17,937 bases of DNA from contig CAKUEM010000034.1 in the NCBI GenBank assembly GCA_934646115.1, positions 1 through 17,937 on the forward strand, read 5' to 3'. The DNA comes from an uncultured Oscillospiraceae bacterium (GTDB lineage Bacteria > Bacillota > Clostridia > Oscillospirales > JAAYXM01). Below the pieces are notes generated by a model. The model did not search any database. It saw only the letters and a program-made list of their open reading frames with translations, and was not told the origin of the DNA. A program made the translations under genes and the position numbers. How positions within the stretch are numbered: the stretch's first letter is position 1; every line of letters starts with the position of its first letter. This document shows positions 1 to 8,321 of this stretch, piece by piece.

Positions 1-2417
1 GAATAATACAGCGGTGTTGTTCCGTTATACTGATACACCTTGCCCTCGGGCAGGTTACCCGCCGCGATCTTCAGCACGCGATAGCCGGAGATCTGCTCCA
101 TCGTGACAAGTTCTGCCGCCGCGTCAAGCTTGAGCGCAACGCTGATCGTAATATTTCCCTTGACCGCCGCGCCCGGGATGGTATACTTTCCTTCGCTATC
201 CGCCGTGAGCGTGACCGGCGCTTCCGTTGCGACCTGATAGGTCACGGTCGCGCCCTCCATGGTGTAGCCGCTCTTTGCAGTTACGGTAAAGACGATCTCC
301 GCGCCGTCCTGCGCCTGGCCTTCCGCCACGCCGCTTGCGAAATCGATCGTCGCATTGTCTGCCGCAACCGTCACGCTGTAAACATTCACGCGGTAAAGCG
401 CTTTGTATGAAATATCCGCCGTCACCGCCGTCGCGCTGATCTGTGCGCTGGTGCAAAGCGCATCGCCCTCCGCATATGCCTGCTCCGCGCTCGTCACCAC
501 ATACCAGCCGCGGAACTCATTGCCGGCTTTGACCGGATCAGCCACAGTCGCCGTGCCGCCATGCGCAATGTCCTGCGCCGCGCCGATCGCGCTGCCGTCG
601 CTGTCATAGAAGCGAACCGCATACGTCTTCTGCGCATACTGCGCGGTATAGCTCTCGCTCTCAGCAAATGTCCGCGCCTGAAGCGCCGCAAAAGAAGTCG
701 CGCCGGATGCGTTTTTCCAACGTGCGTCCGCATCCGCAAGGCGATAGCCGGTCTCGACAGTCGGCGCCGGCTCTTCCGCCGCAGTTTGATAATCTCTCGC
801 GGTGTACAGCCCCGCCTCGTTGTATCGCGCATAGAACACAGCGTCTTCCATCGTGCCGTGCTCGCCCGCCGAGAACGTCACGGTGATGTTATGCAGGTGC
901 GCCGTCGCGTTCTGCGCGGTACTGTCCGCCCACGTCGTATCGTTATACGCAGAGACGTTGGCGTTTGCAAATGTGATCGCCGTGTCGCCGTCTGTAATCG
1001 TGTCTTTCACGCGCAGCGCAACCGTGCCGAGCAGGTATGGCGCGCTCGCGCGGATCACGTCGCCGCCATAGCCCAGGCGCACACTGTCCGCGCTGTAATG
1101 CTTATTGATCGTCATGTTCTCGCCCGCGCTCGTTGCATCATCAACCAGCTCAAGCTTTGCGCTGTCATAGCACACATCCGCCTGCACCGCGCCAAACGCA
1201 TAGCTCTCGCCGCCGGTCAGCAGCGCTTTCGCATAGATCACATCGCCCGCGTTAAAATGCTCTTTTTCCTCGCCCGCCGCGTCGCATAGCGACATGACAA
1301 ACGCCATATCCTGCGTGACCGGGTCGGGCGTGGTCGGGGTCAGATCCATGGTGCAGAGCCACATATAAGCAAACCCACCTGTGATCTCGCCGCGCGCGCC
1401 GTCTGCATCCGCCTTTGTGATCGTCAGCTGATGCGTGCCTGCGCTGAGCTGGAGCTTGCCCAGCGTTTCGGTTGCGTCCTGAAGCGTGGAATTCGTGTCC
1501 ATATCCGAGAAATCATAGGTGCCGATCTCCGTCCCGTCGATCGCGATCGCGCCTAAAATACCGTATTTTTCAACCTTCCAGCCGGTTAATGCGACCTGAT
1601 AATACCCATCGGCTCTCACGTTAAAATCCAGCGCGAGCCGCTCGCCGCTTGCAAATTCGCATTTTGTAAACGTGCCGTTCAGATTATAATTCCCGGGTCG
1701 CGTTGGGATCGCGGGCGAGGTATCCTCCGTATTGAGCGCCCATCCGTTGAGCCCGAGCACCGCCTGATCCGGCTTTGATTTGCTGGCATCGCGGAAGATC
1801 ACAGTCTGCGCCATGCCGGAATCGATCGTGGTCGGCGTAAGTGTCAGCGATTTTAAAAACATCAAATCGCCGCCGCTTGTCGTATTCGTGCGGTGAATCT
1901 TCAGCTTGTGCGTGCCTGCCGGCAGCGTGATCGCGCCAAGCTCCATCACCGCGTTCTCGTTTGTTCCGGAGCCGCCCGGATGCGAAAAGTCGGCGTTTCC
2001 GAGCACAAATCCATCCACGGAAACCGCGGCAACGATCCCCAGCGCATCCAGCTGCCATCCGGCCAGCGAGACCGCATAGCTCCCGCTCTGCGCGACCTGG
2101 AAATCCAGAACAAGCACTTCATCCATTGCAAATTGCGCCTTCCAGAAGCTGTTCGGGTAAATGACCCAGTTGCTGGTGCGTGCCGGGATCGACGCAGATG
2201 TATTTGTCGCGTCCACAGCCCACTGATGCTCTGAAAGCGTATACGCCCCCGGGTTATCAGATCCACCATCCGGGCAGAAGCTGATCGTTTGCGCATCCGC
2301 CGCATGCGCATGCAATGCCATCGCGGGAAGCCACGAAAGCAGCAATGCCACAGCGAGGAGCGCGGAAATGATGCGATGCTTTTTTGTAGAAAGTGTTTGC
2401 ATAGCCATGGTTTTCAT
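1..2417 (-). CDS. Large secreted modular surface protein, C-terminus cut by window edge
   Basis: An open frame runs from an ATG at 2417 to the left edge without a stop (805 codons plus 2 bases). The N-terminus is a signal peptide: Lys/His-rich start, hydrophobic stretch near residues 18-32, AMA/AHA-type cleavage near residues 35-40. Two related beta-sandwich-like modules follow (about residues 45-194 and 195-365), each with an 'LDF.V...G.Y.V.L.GW..' segment, an 'I/VDG' strand and an 'LPAGTH/LSAGTH' strand; they look like a duplicated carbohydrate-binding-type fold. Residues about 370-505 resemble a cohesin-like domain (FGAVQADVCYDSAKLELV). Then come InlB B-repeat-like segments (about 507-680, with VKAGNEFRGWY), another beta repeat to about 770, and a conserved surface-protein segment (SGYRVLKI, TPLYYS). 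It starts 36 nt after the rhamnosidase stop with no T-tailed terminator between, so it is probably the last known gene of the rhamnose operon. AGGAGG sits only 2 nt before ATG 2417; the in-frame ATG at 2408 is an alternative start. A role in binding rhamnose-containing polysaccharide is inference. No catalytic domain is visible. Confidence 0.85.
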   Translation of the reverse strand, partial: MKTMAMQTLSTKKHRIISALLAVALLLSWLPAMALHAHAADAQTISFCPDGGSDNPGAYTLSEHQWAVDATNTSASIPARTSNWVIYPNSFWKAQFAMDEVLVLDFQVAQSGSYAVSLAGWQLDALGIVAAVSVDGFVLGNADFSHPGGSGTNENAVMELGAITLPAGTHKLKIHRTNTTSGGDLMFLKSLTLTPTTIDSGMAQTVIFRDASKSKPDQAVLGLNGWALNTEDTSPAIPTRPGNYNLNGTFTKCEFASGERLALDFNVRADGYYQVALTGWKVEKYGILGAIAIDGTEIGTYDFSDMDTNSTLQDATETLGKLQLSAGTHQLTITKADADGARGEITGGFAYMWLCTMDLTPTTPDPVTQDMAFVMSLCDAAGEEKEHFNAGDVIYAKALLTGGESYAFGAVQADVCYDSAKLELVDDATSAGENMTINKHYSADSVRLGYGGDVIRASAPYLLGTVALRVKDTITDGDTAITFANANVSAYNDTTWADSTAQNATAHLHNITVTFSAGEHGTMEDAVFYARYNEAGLYTARDYQTAAEEPAPTVETGYRLADADARWKNASGATSFAALQARTFAESESYTAQYAQKTYAVRFYDSDGSAIGAAQDIAHGGTATVADPVKAGNEFRGWYVVTSAEQAYAEGDALCTSAQISATAVTADISYKALYRVNVYSVTVAADNATIDFASGVAEGQAQDGAEIVFTVTAKSGYTMEGATVTYQVATEAPVTLTADSEGKYTIPGAAVKGNITISVALKLDAAAELVTMEQISGYRVLKIAAGNLPEGKVYQYNGTTPLYY

Positions 2418-2453
2418 TTCCTCCTCACAGATGAATTTTATGATAAGCCGGCG

Positions 2454-4679
2454 CTAGCGCCCGCTGCCATACGGAAACTGATAACGATGCTCGCCCTCAC
2501 GTACAGAGAACTGCTGCCCGGCGATGCGGATCTCCGCCGTTGCGCCGCGCGGAACATGGAAGCAATAGCGCACCGTATCCCCATGAATCTCCCATTCGGA
2601 CGCAACCGTTCCCCGCTGCGTCTCGATCGATGCGCGCACAAATTGCAGCCGCCGATCGGGCGCTGGGGCGAAATGAATATGCGCAAAGCCCGGCTGCGCC
2701 TCATCCGGGGCGATCCCCGCGGCGACCTCATACATCCAATCGCCGACCGCGCCATAGGCATAATGATTAAACGAATTCATATCCGCCGACCAGAGTGTTC
2801 CGTCCGGACGGATCCCGTCCCAATGCTCCCACATAGTCGTCGCGCCCTTCGTGACCGGGTAGAGCCAGGACGGATAGTCCCGCCGCAGCAAAAGCGAATA
2901 CGCCTCCTCGGTATAGCCGTTCTCATGCAGTACATGCAGGAGATGCGGCGTTCCGACAAAGCCGGTCGTCATATGCCCGGTCTCGCGCAGCAGCGTAACC
3001 AAATGCCGCGCGCCCGCCGCCGGATCGTCCAGCAAGCCGAAGCGCAGCGCAAGCACCCAGGCGGTCTGCGTATCGCTCGTAAGCATACCGTCGCGGATGA
3101 ATTCCTTCTGAAATGCCGCGCGGATTTTTTCATGCAGCACGCGATACTCGCGCATGTCCTTGCCCAACGCCTCGCCCGCTTTGACCAAAATTGCCACGTC
3201 CTGCGCATAAAACGCGGTTGCGATCAGATGCATATCGGTCGCGCCGGTATACACGCCGTGCGCCGCCTGCTTTTTGAATGTCTCTTCATCAAGATCGAGC
3301 GCAAGCCAGTCGCCAAAATGCCAGCCTGTGTTCCAAAGGCACTCGTCCTCCCCCTGCGCGCGGATATACTCTACCCATTTTTGCATGCAGGGAAACAGTT
3401 CAGAGAGCAGCGCGCGGTCGCCATAGCTCACATACATCTGCCACGGGCAAAAAACCGCCGCGTCGCCCCATGCCGCCGAAGCGCGCTGTTCGGGCTTTCT
3501 AAACACATCCGGTACGACATAGGGAATCGCGCCGTCTTTCGATTGCGACGCCGCCATATCGCGCAGCCATTTGCGGAAGAAGCGATCCACATCAAAGTTA
3601 TACGACGCGCATTTTGCAAACGCCAGCACATCCCCGGTCCAGCCCAGGCGCTCATTGCGCTGCGGGCAATCGGTCGGAATATCGAGGAAATTTCCCTTCT
3701 GCCCCCAGATAATATTTTGAAACAGCTGGTTGACCAGCGGGTCCGAGCACTGAAAGCGCCCGATGCGCTTCATCTCCGTATGTAACACACGCGCGCTCAC
3801 GCCGGAACAATCCGCAAGCGATTCCGCCGCGCCCGGCCAGGCGTCCAGCCGGATATAACGAAAGCCGAAAAACGTGAGCCGCGGCTCATATTCCTGCGCG
3901 CCCTCCTTGCAGAGATAGCGGATCTTCGATTGCGCGCTTCGGTAATTTTCCGTGTAAAAATTGCCATCCGCATCCAGCACCTCGGCGCAAGACAGCTCCA
4001 CGCGGTCGCCCGCGTGCGCTGTCAGCTCGATATGAAGCGTTCCGGTCATGTTCTGCCCAAAATCCAACACGCGCTCGCACTTCGGCGTGCGGATCAGCGC
4101 GACCGGCGGCAGAACGTCCGTCACGCGCACCGGCGCGCCCTCCTGCGGGATCAGGTTTTCCTTTCCGCGGCCGGAACGCGCCGCAGCGACCCAATCGCGC
4201 GGGGTGCGGCGCGCATCATACTGCTCGCCGGCATAAAGCTCTGACTCGATGACCTCGCCGCTCCCCACCTGCCAGCTTTCGTCCGTCGCGATCACCTGCG
4301 TGTTCCCGGCATGATCCGTGATCGTAAGCTGCGCCAGGCATTCCACCTGCTTTGCCCAGAAATTGCGATACCCTTCATGCCCGATCTCGCCCACGCACCA
4401 GCCTGGCGCTACGCAAACGCACAGCGTATTTTCGCCGTCACGCAGCGCATCCGCCACGTCAAACTCCTGATATTGCAGACGTGTTTTATATTCCGTCCAG
4501 CCCGGCTTCATGTAGCCATCATCCACGCACGCGCCGTTGAGCGTGATTTCATAAACGCCCATCGCGGTTGCCGCAAGCGTCGCCGCAGCTGCGCCGTGCG
4601 CCGTGAATGTCTTGCGGAACACCGGGGCCGGCCGCGCCCGCGGGTCTATGATCCACTCCGCATTCGAAAATTGCGTCAT
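2454..4679 (-). CDS. Alpha-L-rhamnosidase, GH78 family, probably cytoplasmic
   Basis: This 741-residue protein is expected to remove terminal L-rhamnose from oligosaccharides or glycosides by an inverting mechanism. The GH78 layout is recognisable: an N-terminal beta domain (about 35-160, with 'LNG..VDDGYMKPGWTEYKTR'), a rhamnosidase domain with 'LDFGQNMTG' (205-213), an (alpha/alpha)6 catalytic barrel (about 305-650) and a C-terminal beta domain. The signature DIPTDCPQRNERLGWTGD-type motif lies at 333-350: D337 and E343 (likely general acid) and D350 are present. E618 in MWEHW is the likely base. There is no signal peptide or lipobox, so it should act inside the cell on imported substrate. 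Its ATG overlaps the rhaD stop as ATGA, with GAGGAGG upstream inside rhaD, so translation is probably coupled. Length is normal for compact bacterial GH78 enzymes. Substrate (pectin-derived, flavonoid glycoside or other) cannot be read from sequence. Confidence 0.95.
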   Translation of the reverse strand: MTQFSNAEWIIDPRARPAPVFRKTFTAHGAAAATLAATAMGVYEITLNGACVDDGYMKPGWTEYKTRLQYQEFDVADALRDGENTLCVCVAPGWCVGEIGHEGYRNFWAKQVECLAQLTITDHAGNTQVIATDESWQVGSGEVIESELYAGEQYDARRTPRDWVAAARSGRGKENLIPQEGAPVRVTDVLPPVALIRTPKCERVLDFGQNMTGTLHIELTAHAGDRVELSCAEVLDADGNFYTENYRSAQSKIRYLCKEGAQEYEPRLTFFGFRYIRLDAWPGAAESLADCSGVSARVLHTEMKRIGRFQCSDPLVNQLFQNIIWGQKGNFLDIPTDCPQRNERLGWTGDVLAFAKCASYNFDVDRFFRKWLRDMAASQSKDGAIPYVVPDVFRKPEQRASAAWGDAAVFCPWQMYVSYGDRALLSELFPCMQKWVEYIRAQGEDECLWNTGWHFGDWLALDLDEETFKKQAAHGVYTGATDMHLIATAFYAQDVAILVKAGEALGKDMREYRVLHEKIRAAFQKEFIRDGMLTSDTQTAWVLALRFGLLDDPAAGARHLVTLLRETGHMTTGFVGTPHLLHVLHENGYTEEAYSLLLRRDYPSWLYPVTKGATTMWEHWDGIRPDGTLWSADMNSFNHYAYGAVGDWMYEVAAGIAPDEAQPGFAHIHFAPAPDRRLQFVRASIETQRGTVASEWEIHGDTVRYCFHVPRGATAEIRIAGQQFSVREGEHRYQFPYGSGR

Positions 4680-5530
4680 TGCCGCTCCTCCTCAGGAAGA
4701 AATACGCACTGTTCTTTCACATGAAACGCCTCTGCCAGCTGTGCAACCTGCTGCATCGTCATGGTTTTACGGTTTGGCAGCGCGGCGGTTTTTAAATACA
4801 GCTCCGCAGCTTTTTCAATCGTTTCGATCAGCCCGAACGCCTCGTCAAAGCTCTTCCCCGCCGCAACGATCCCGTGATGCGCCCAAACCACGGCGCGGCA
4901 GCGCATCATGCACTCCGCCGTGGCGCGCCCGATCTCCTCCGTGCCGCAAAGCATCCACGGCAGGACCGCAACGCCATCCGGAAACACGACCACACACTCG
5001 CTGCACATTTTCCAAAGCGTTTGCGTCATCGCGCGATCTGACAGCTCATGCACGCAGGTCATCGCAATCAGATTCGTCGGGTGGCAATGCATGACGATGC
5101 GATGCGCCGGGTCTTTTTTCAGACGCATGATGTGATTCATCAAATGCGTGGGGAACTCACTCGTCGGGCGACCGCCGTCTGCAAAGCCCCAAAGCAACTC
5201 TAATTCACGCCCGCCGCGCGCAATGCGCACAATGCCGAGCGAGGTCTCCGGCTGATTGGGGATATTTTTAAAATATTGCCCGGTTCCGGTGATCAGAAAG
5301 CAGCGCCCGGCAAGCGCGCTGCAATCAAACACAAGCGGAAACCGCGCACTCGGCGCAAGCCCGGTTAAATACTCGCGCGTCTCGTCGGCGCTGAGCAGCA
5401 GGCTGATATTTCCGCCGTTGCGCTCATTCCAGCCAAGGCGGTACATATTTGCCGCGCAGTCGCACAGCTCGCGCAGAAACGGCGCGTCCTCCATGCGCCG
5501 CAGCGCATATTCTGTAACATTTAATTCCAT
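4676..5530 (-). CDS. rhaD: L-rhamnulose-1-phosphate aldolase
   Basis: This 284-residue class II aldolase splits L-rhamnulose-1-phosphate into DHAP and L-lactaldehyde in the cytoplasm. Visible family features are GWNERNGGNIS near the start (34-43), the likely catalytic glutamate E125 in SEFPTH, and the zinc-binding histidines H148 and H150 (MHCHPTN) plus H219 (WAHHG). These match the Glu/His/His/His set of E. coli RhaD (274 residues), so the enzyme looks intact. Its start overlaps the last codons of rhaA by 10 nt (5521-5530), and its TGA overlaps the rhamnosidase ATG, which shows tight operon packing. Confidence 0.96.
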   Translation of the reverse strand: MELNVTEYALRRMEDAPFLRELCDCAANMYRLGWNERNGGNISLLLSADETREYLTGLAPSARFPLVFDCSALAGRCFLITGTGQYFKNIPNQPETSLGIVRIARGGRELELLWGFADGGRPTSEFPTHLMNHIMRLKKDPAHRIVMHCHPTNLIAMTCVHELSDRAMTQTLWKMCSECVVVFPDGVAVLPWMLCGTEEIGRATAECMMRCRAVVWAHHGIVAAGKSFDEAFGLIETIEKAAELYLKTAALPNRKTMTMQQVAQLAEAFHVKEQCVFLPEEERQ

Positions 5531-6783
5531 AACGCACCCCGCTTTGAAAGCACATCGCTTTCATATTTTTTCATTTCGCGCAGCCAGTCAGGCCCCTGCG
5601 GCACGTCCGAAAGTTCGCACACATGATCCCACACCGCCGAAAACGGCATGGTTTTCAGCTCCTCCTGCATGGCAAGCCGCGTCGTCAAATCGCCGGAAAG
5701 CTCCGCCGCCCGCAGCGTTTCCTGCGGCTCGAGCAGCGCCATGAGCAGCGCCTTCTGCGTATTGCGCATCCCGATCACCCATGCGGCGACCCGGTTGATG
5801 CTCGCATCAAAATAATCCAGCCCGATCTGCACGCGCTCCCACGCGTCTGCATATACCAGCTCATGCGCGATCTGCAAAAGCTCGTCGCTCAGTGTCACCA
5901 CATGATCACTGTCCCAGCGCACCGGGCGCGAAACATGCAGCAGCAAGGCAGGTGCGCCCAGCAGCACGGAGGAAATTTTATCGCTGATCGCCTCGGTCGG
6001 ATGGAAATGCCCGCTATCCAGCGTCAGCGCGATGCCGCGCTTTGCCGCATATGCCATGTAAAATTCATGCGAGCCGACCACATAGCTCTCGCTGCCGATC
6101 CCAAACAGCTTGCATTCCACCGCATCCAGCGCGCACGCGGGGTCGAGCTGCTCGCGCAGCACTTCATCCAGCGCGCTCCATAAGCGGCGGCGCGGCGCGG
6201 CGCGGTCGACCGGTGTGTCCTTCATGCCGTCCGGGATCCAAATATTGATCACCGCCCTCTGCCCAAGCTCGCGCCCGAAATATTCGCCGATTTTGCGCGC
6301 GCGGCGGCAATGCTCGATCCAGAACGCGCGCACCGCCGGGTCGGCGCTCGCAAGCGTCATGCCGCTCTCCGCCATGCGGTGCGAAAAGCAGGTCGGGTTG
6401 AAATCCAGCCCGAGCTGATGCTCGCGCGCCCAATCGACCCACGCGCGGTAGTGCTTCGGCTCGATCGCGTTGAGATCACAGCCGCCGGGCGCTTCGCCGT
6501 AAATCGCGTGCAGATTGATTTTGTGCCGCCCCGGGATCAGCGCAAGCGCCTGCTCAAGATCCGCGCGCAGCTCATCCGCCGTGCGCGCCGCGCCCGGGTA
6601 ATTCCCGGTCGCCTGAATCCCGCCGGACAGCGGTCGGTCTGCAAAGAAAAACCCGCGCACATCATCGCCCTGCCAGCACTGCATGGAGAGCTTAATCTCA
6701 AGCAGCTTCTTGACCGCGCGGTCTGTGTCCACGCCGAGCTGCGCATAGCGCTCGCGCGCCTGTTCATAATTTGTCTGTTTCAT
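5521..6783 (-). CDS. rhaA: L-rhamnose isomerase
   Basis: This 420-residue enzyme interconverts L-rhamnose and L-rhamnulose in the cytoplasm. It aligns by eye along its full length with E. coli RhaA (about 419 residues): SMQCWQGDD (33-41), GGIQATGNYPG (54-64), LGLDFNPTCFSH (124-135), IWIPDGMKD (181-189), and the metal/substrate region DSGHFHPTE (256-264) and RPVRWDSDHV (286-295). The likely Mn ligands among H261, D291 and D293 are present. I chose ATG 6783 rather than the in-frame ATG 6795: GAGGTG at 6788-6793 is well placed for 6783 and would lie inside the reading frame of the longer form. The gene begins 8 nt after the rhaB stop. Confidence 0.96.
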   Translation of the reverse strand: MKQTNYEQARERYAQLGVDTDRAVKKLLEIKLSMQCWQGDDVRGFFFADRPLSGGIQATGNYPGAARTADELRADLEQALALIPGRHKINLHAIYGEAPGGCDLNAIEPKHYRAWVDWAREHQLGLDFNPTCFSHRMAESGMTLASADPAVRAFWIEHCRRARKIGEYFGRELGQRAVINIWIPDGMKDTPVDRAAPRRRLWSALDEVLREQLDPACALDAVECKLFGIGSESYVVGSHEFYMAYAAKRGIALTLDSGHFHPTEAISDKISSVLLGAPALLLHVSRPVRWDSDHVVTLSDELLQIAHELVYADAWERVQIGLDYFDASINRVAAWVIGMRNTQKALLMALLEPQETLRAAELSGDLTTRLAMQEELKTMPFSAVWDHVCELSDVPQGPDWLREMKKYESDVLSKRGALWN

Positions 6784-6787
6784 TTGA

Positions 6788-6793
6788 CACCTC
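6788..6793 (-). promoter_or_regulatory. Ribosome binding site deciding the rhaA start
   Basis: GAGGTG lies 4 nt before the ATG at 6783 and overlaps the rhaB TGA stop (6792-6794). It supports the shorter RhaA, and suggests that ribosomes finishing rhaB restart on rhaA. Confidence 0.75.
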
Positions 6794-8165
6794 ATCGTTC
6801 TGTTTTTGGAAAATACTCAGTATATTTTGTCAGCTTGCGCGTAATTGCGCGCGCCGCCCGGATCGAGCCGCATGCGCCCGCCGCGCAAAACTGCATCATC
6901 GCGTTTCCGATCACCGATGCTTCCAGCGGGCCGGCAAGCACCGGAACCTCGCACGCATCCGCCGTGAGCTGGCACAGGAACGCATCCCGGATTCCGCCCC
7001 CAACGATTTGCAGCCCGCGAAACTGCCGCCCGGTGAGCCGCGAAAGCGCCAGGAACGTCTCGCGATATTTTTCGGCGAGCGCCGCATAGATCGTGCGGCA
7101 CAGCGCGCCGAACTCCTGCGGCGGCGTCTGTCCGGTCTCCCGGCATATGGCGCGCACGCTCGCCGCCACATCATCAAAGCCCAGAAACCGCGCGTCATCC
7201 ACATCAATGCGCGGCACATCGCCGCGCCATGCGCGCGCAACGGCTGAAATTTCGGCAAATTCTTTACCGCTCTGCCGCCGCAGCTGCTGTAAGATCCATG
7301 TTCCCATGATGTTTTTTAAAAAGCGGATCGTGCCGCCCGCGCCGCCCTCATTGGTGAAGTTTGCGCGGCGCGCCGCCTCTGAAAGGATCGGCGCGTCCAG
7401 CTCCGTTCCCATGAGCGACCATGTGCCGGAAACCAGAAGCGCAAACCCGTCGTCCGCATGCGTTGCGGCGAGAAACGCGCTCGCCGTGTCGTGCGCCGCA
7501 ACCGAGACGATCTGCATTTCGGGAAGCGCAAGCTCACGCCTTGGCGCGCCGAGCCGCATGCCCGGCGCATGCACCGCACCGAACAGCCCGCGCGGATAGC
7601 CGAGCGCATCGATCACATCCCAGCACCAGGTATGCGTGCTGCAATCCAGCAGCCCGGTCGTTGAAGCAATGCTATATTCTGTTGCGCAAACGCCGGTCAG
7701 GCGAAAATTTAAATAATCCGGAACAAGCAGCAGCCGCAGATCCTCGCGCAGCGCCGCGCCCTGCAGCTGATAAACCGTGTTAAACGTCTGATCCTGAATG
7801 CCCGTTTTGGCATACAGCGCGGAATGTGAAAACGTTTGCAGCACGCGCCGCCGCTTTTCTGCATTTTCCGCATTGCGATAATGCATCACCTCGCCGATGC
7901 GCGCGCCCGAAGCGTCGATCAGCGCATAATCCACGCCCCACGTGTCGATCCCCGCGCTGATGCAGCCGTCCGCGTCTGCGATCAGCTTGCGGCACGCCTC
8001 AAAAATCCGCTCAATGTCCCATATGTATGCGCCGTTTTGCAGCAGCGCGCCGTTTTCAAACCGCCCAACCTCACGCAGAGCCAGCGTTTCGCCCGTAAGC
8101 GAGACCGCAACGCCGCGCCCGGACGACGCGCCGATATCTATCGCAAGAACCTCGATGGCTGCCAC
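6792..8165 (-). CDS. rhaB: Rhamnulokinase, FGGY family
   Basis: This roughly 457-residue sugar kinase uses ATP to phosphorylate L-rhamnulose at C1, the second step of the pathway. Family marks are the phosphate-1 loop DIGASSGR (10-17), GIDTWGVDY (72-80), the likely catalytic aspartate D226 in AAHDTASA, SGTWS (246-250), FTNEGG and a C-terminal GGGIRDAFLCQL motif. It is the first gene of the operon. The start is uncertain: the annotated start is GTG at 8165, but the only good ribosome-binding sequence (GAGGTGG, 8162-8168) overlaps that GTG and is ideally spaced for an ATC at 8156 (see findings). A perfect cre-like site lies inside the gene at 7827-7840. Confidence 0.94.
   Translation of the reverse strand: MAAIEVLAIDIGASSGRGVAVSLTGETLALREVGRFENGALLQNGAYIWDIERIFEACRKLIADADGCISAGIDTWGVDYALIDASGARIGEVMHYRNAENAEKRRRVLQTFSHSALYAKTGIQDQTFNTVYQLQGAALREDLRLLLVPDYLNFRLTGVCATEYSIASTTGLLDCSTHTWCWDVIDALGYPRGLFGAVHAPGMRLGAPRRELALPEMQIVSVAAHDTASAFLAATHADDGFALLVSGTWSLMGTELDAPILSEAARRANFTNEGGAGGTIRFLKNIMGTWILQQLRRQSGKEFAEISAVARAWRGDVPRIDVDDARFLGFDDVAASVRAICRETGQTPPQEFGALCRTIYAALAEKYRETFLALSRLTGRQFRGLQIVGGGIRDAFLCQLTADACEVPVLAGPLEASVIGNAMMQFCAAGACGSIRAARAITRKLTKYTEYFPKTER
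7827..7840. promoter_or_regulatory. Intragenic cre-like (CcpA) site in rhaB
   Basis: TGAAAACGTTTGCA matches the Bacillus-type cre consensus TGWAARCGYTWNCW at every position. It lies about 325 bp inside the operon's first gene. Known intragenic cre sites act as transcription roadblocks for CcpA-HPr(Ser-P). CcpA itself is not in the window, so the function is inferred. Confidence 0.5.
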
Positions 8166-8168
8166 CTC
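8162..8168 (-). promoter_or_regulatory. Ribosome binding site of rhaB overlapping its GTG
   Basis: GAGGTGG contains the GTG taken as start (8163-8165). Its GAGG ends 8 nt before an in-frame ATC (8154-8156). This layout fits initiation at the ATC position better than at the GTG. Confidence 0.5.
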
Positions 8169-8199
8169 ATTTCTACTCTTTTCATTTTGCGCACTTTGT

Positions 8200-8213
8200 G
8201 TTATGATGATAAC
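8200..8213. promoter_or_regulatory. Candidate DeoR-type operator over the rha -10 box
   Basis: GTTAT-GATG-ATAAC is an inverted repeat with 5-bp arms. It includes a TGATAA half-site (8207-8212), the same hexamer as in the palindrome at 8305-8321. Binding here would block the rhaB promoter. Confidence 0.5.
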
Positions 8214-8235
8214 GATCTCATCACGCGCTCGTCAA
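8206..8235 (-). promoter_or_regulatory. Sigma-A promoter of the rha operon
   Basis: On the minus strand, TTGACG (8230-8235) is followed after 18 bp by TATCAT (8206-8211). Each box differs from consensus at one position. Transcription would begin near 8199, giving a short leader of about 35-40 nt before rhaB. The -10 box lies inside the palindrome at 8200-8213, which suits repression. Confidence 0.65.
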
Positions 8236-8304
8236 TACGATCAAAAGAACGCGATTTTTATCTATAAATATTGTAATGGATTTGCTCTTTTTTGTACATA
8301 CATG

Positions 8305-8321
8305 TTTATCACTTTGATAAA
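8305..8321. promoter_or_regulatory. Candidate DeoR-type operator upstream of the regulator
   Basis: TTTATCA-CTT-TGATAAA is a perfect inverted repeat of 7-bp arms with a 3-bp spacer, about 65 bp before the regulator's start. A further GATAA copy lies at 8329-8333. A weak promoter (TTGTAC 8292-8297, GATAAA 8316-8321) may overlap it, which would allow autoregulation; that promoter is only tentative. Confidence 0.5.

Noticed and set aside
561..1289. A 242-codon plus-strand open frame
   Set aside because: It is antisense to the large secreted protein, whose frame is continuous with clear modules; the translation is Arg-rich and unlike any family I know.
2231..2244. cre-like sequence TGAAAGCGTATACG in the secreted protein gene
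   Set aside because: Two positions break the consensus that the other two sites match fully, so I do not count it.
2442..2456. Palindrome GGCGCTAGCGCC at the rhamnosidase stop as a terminator
   Set aside because: The stem is short and no T-run follows on the minus strand, so it is unlikely to separate the secreted protein gene from the operon.
2289..3785. A 498-codon plus-strand open frame
   Set aside because: It lies antisense to the intact GH78 gene, is rich in Arg/His/Ala in the way of high-GC shadow frames, and shows no recognisable domain or ribosome site.
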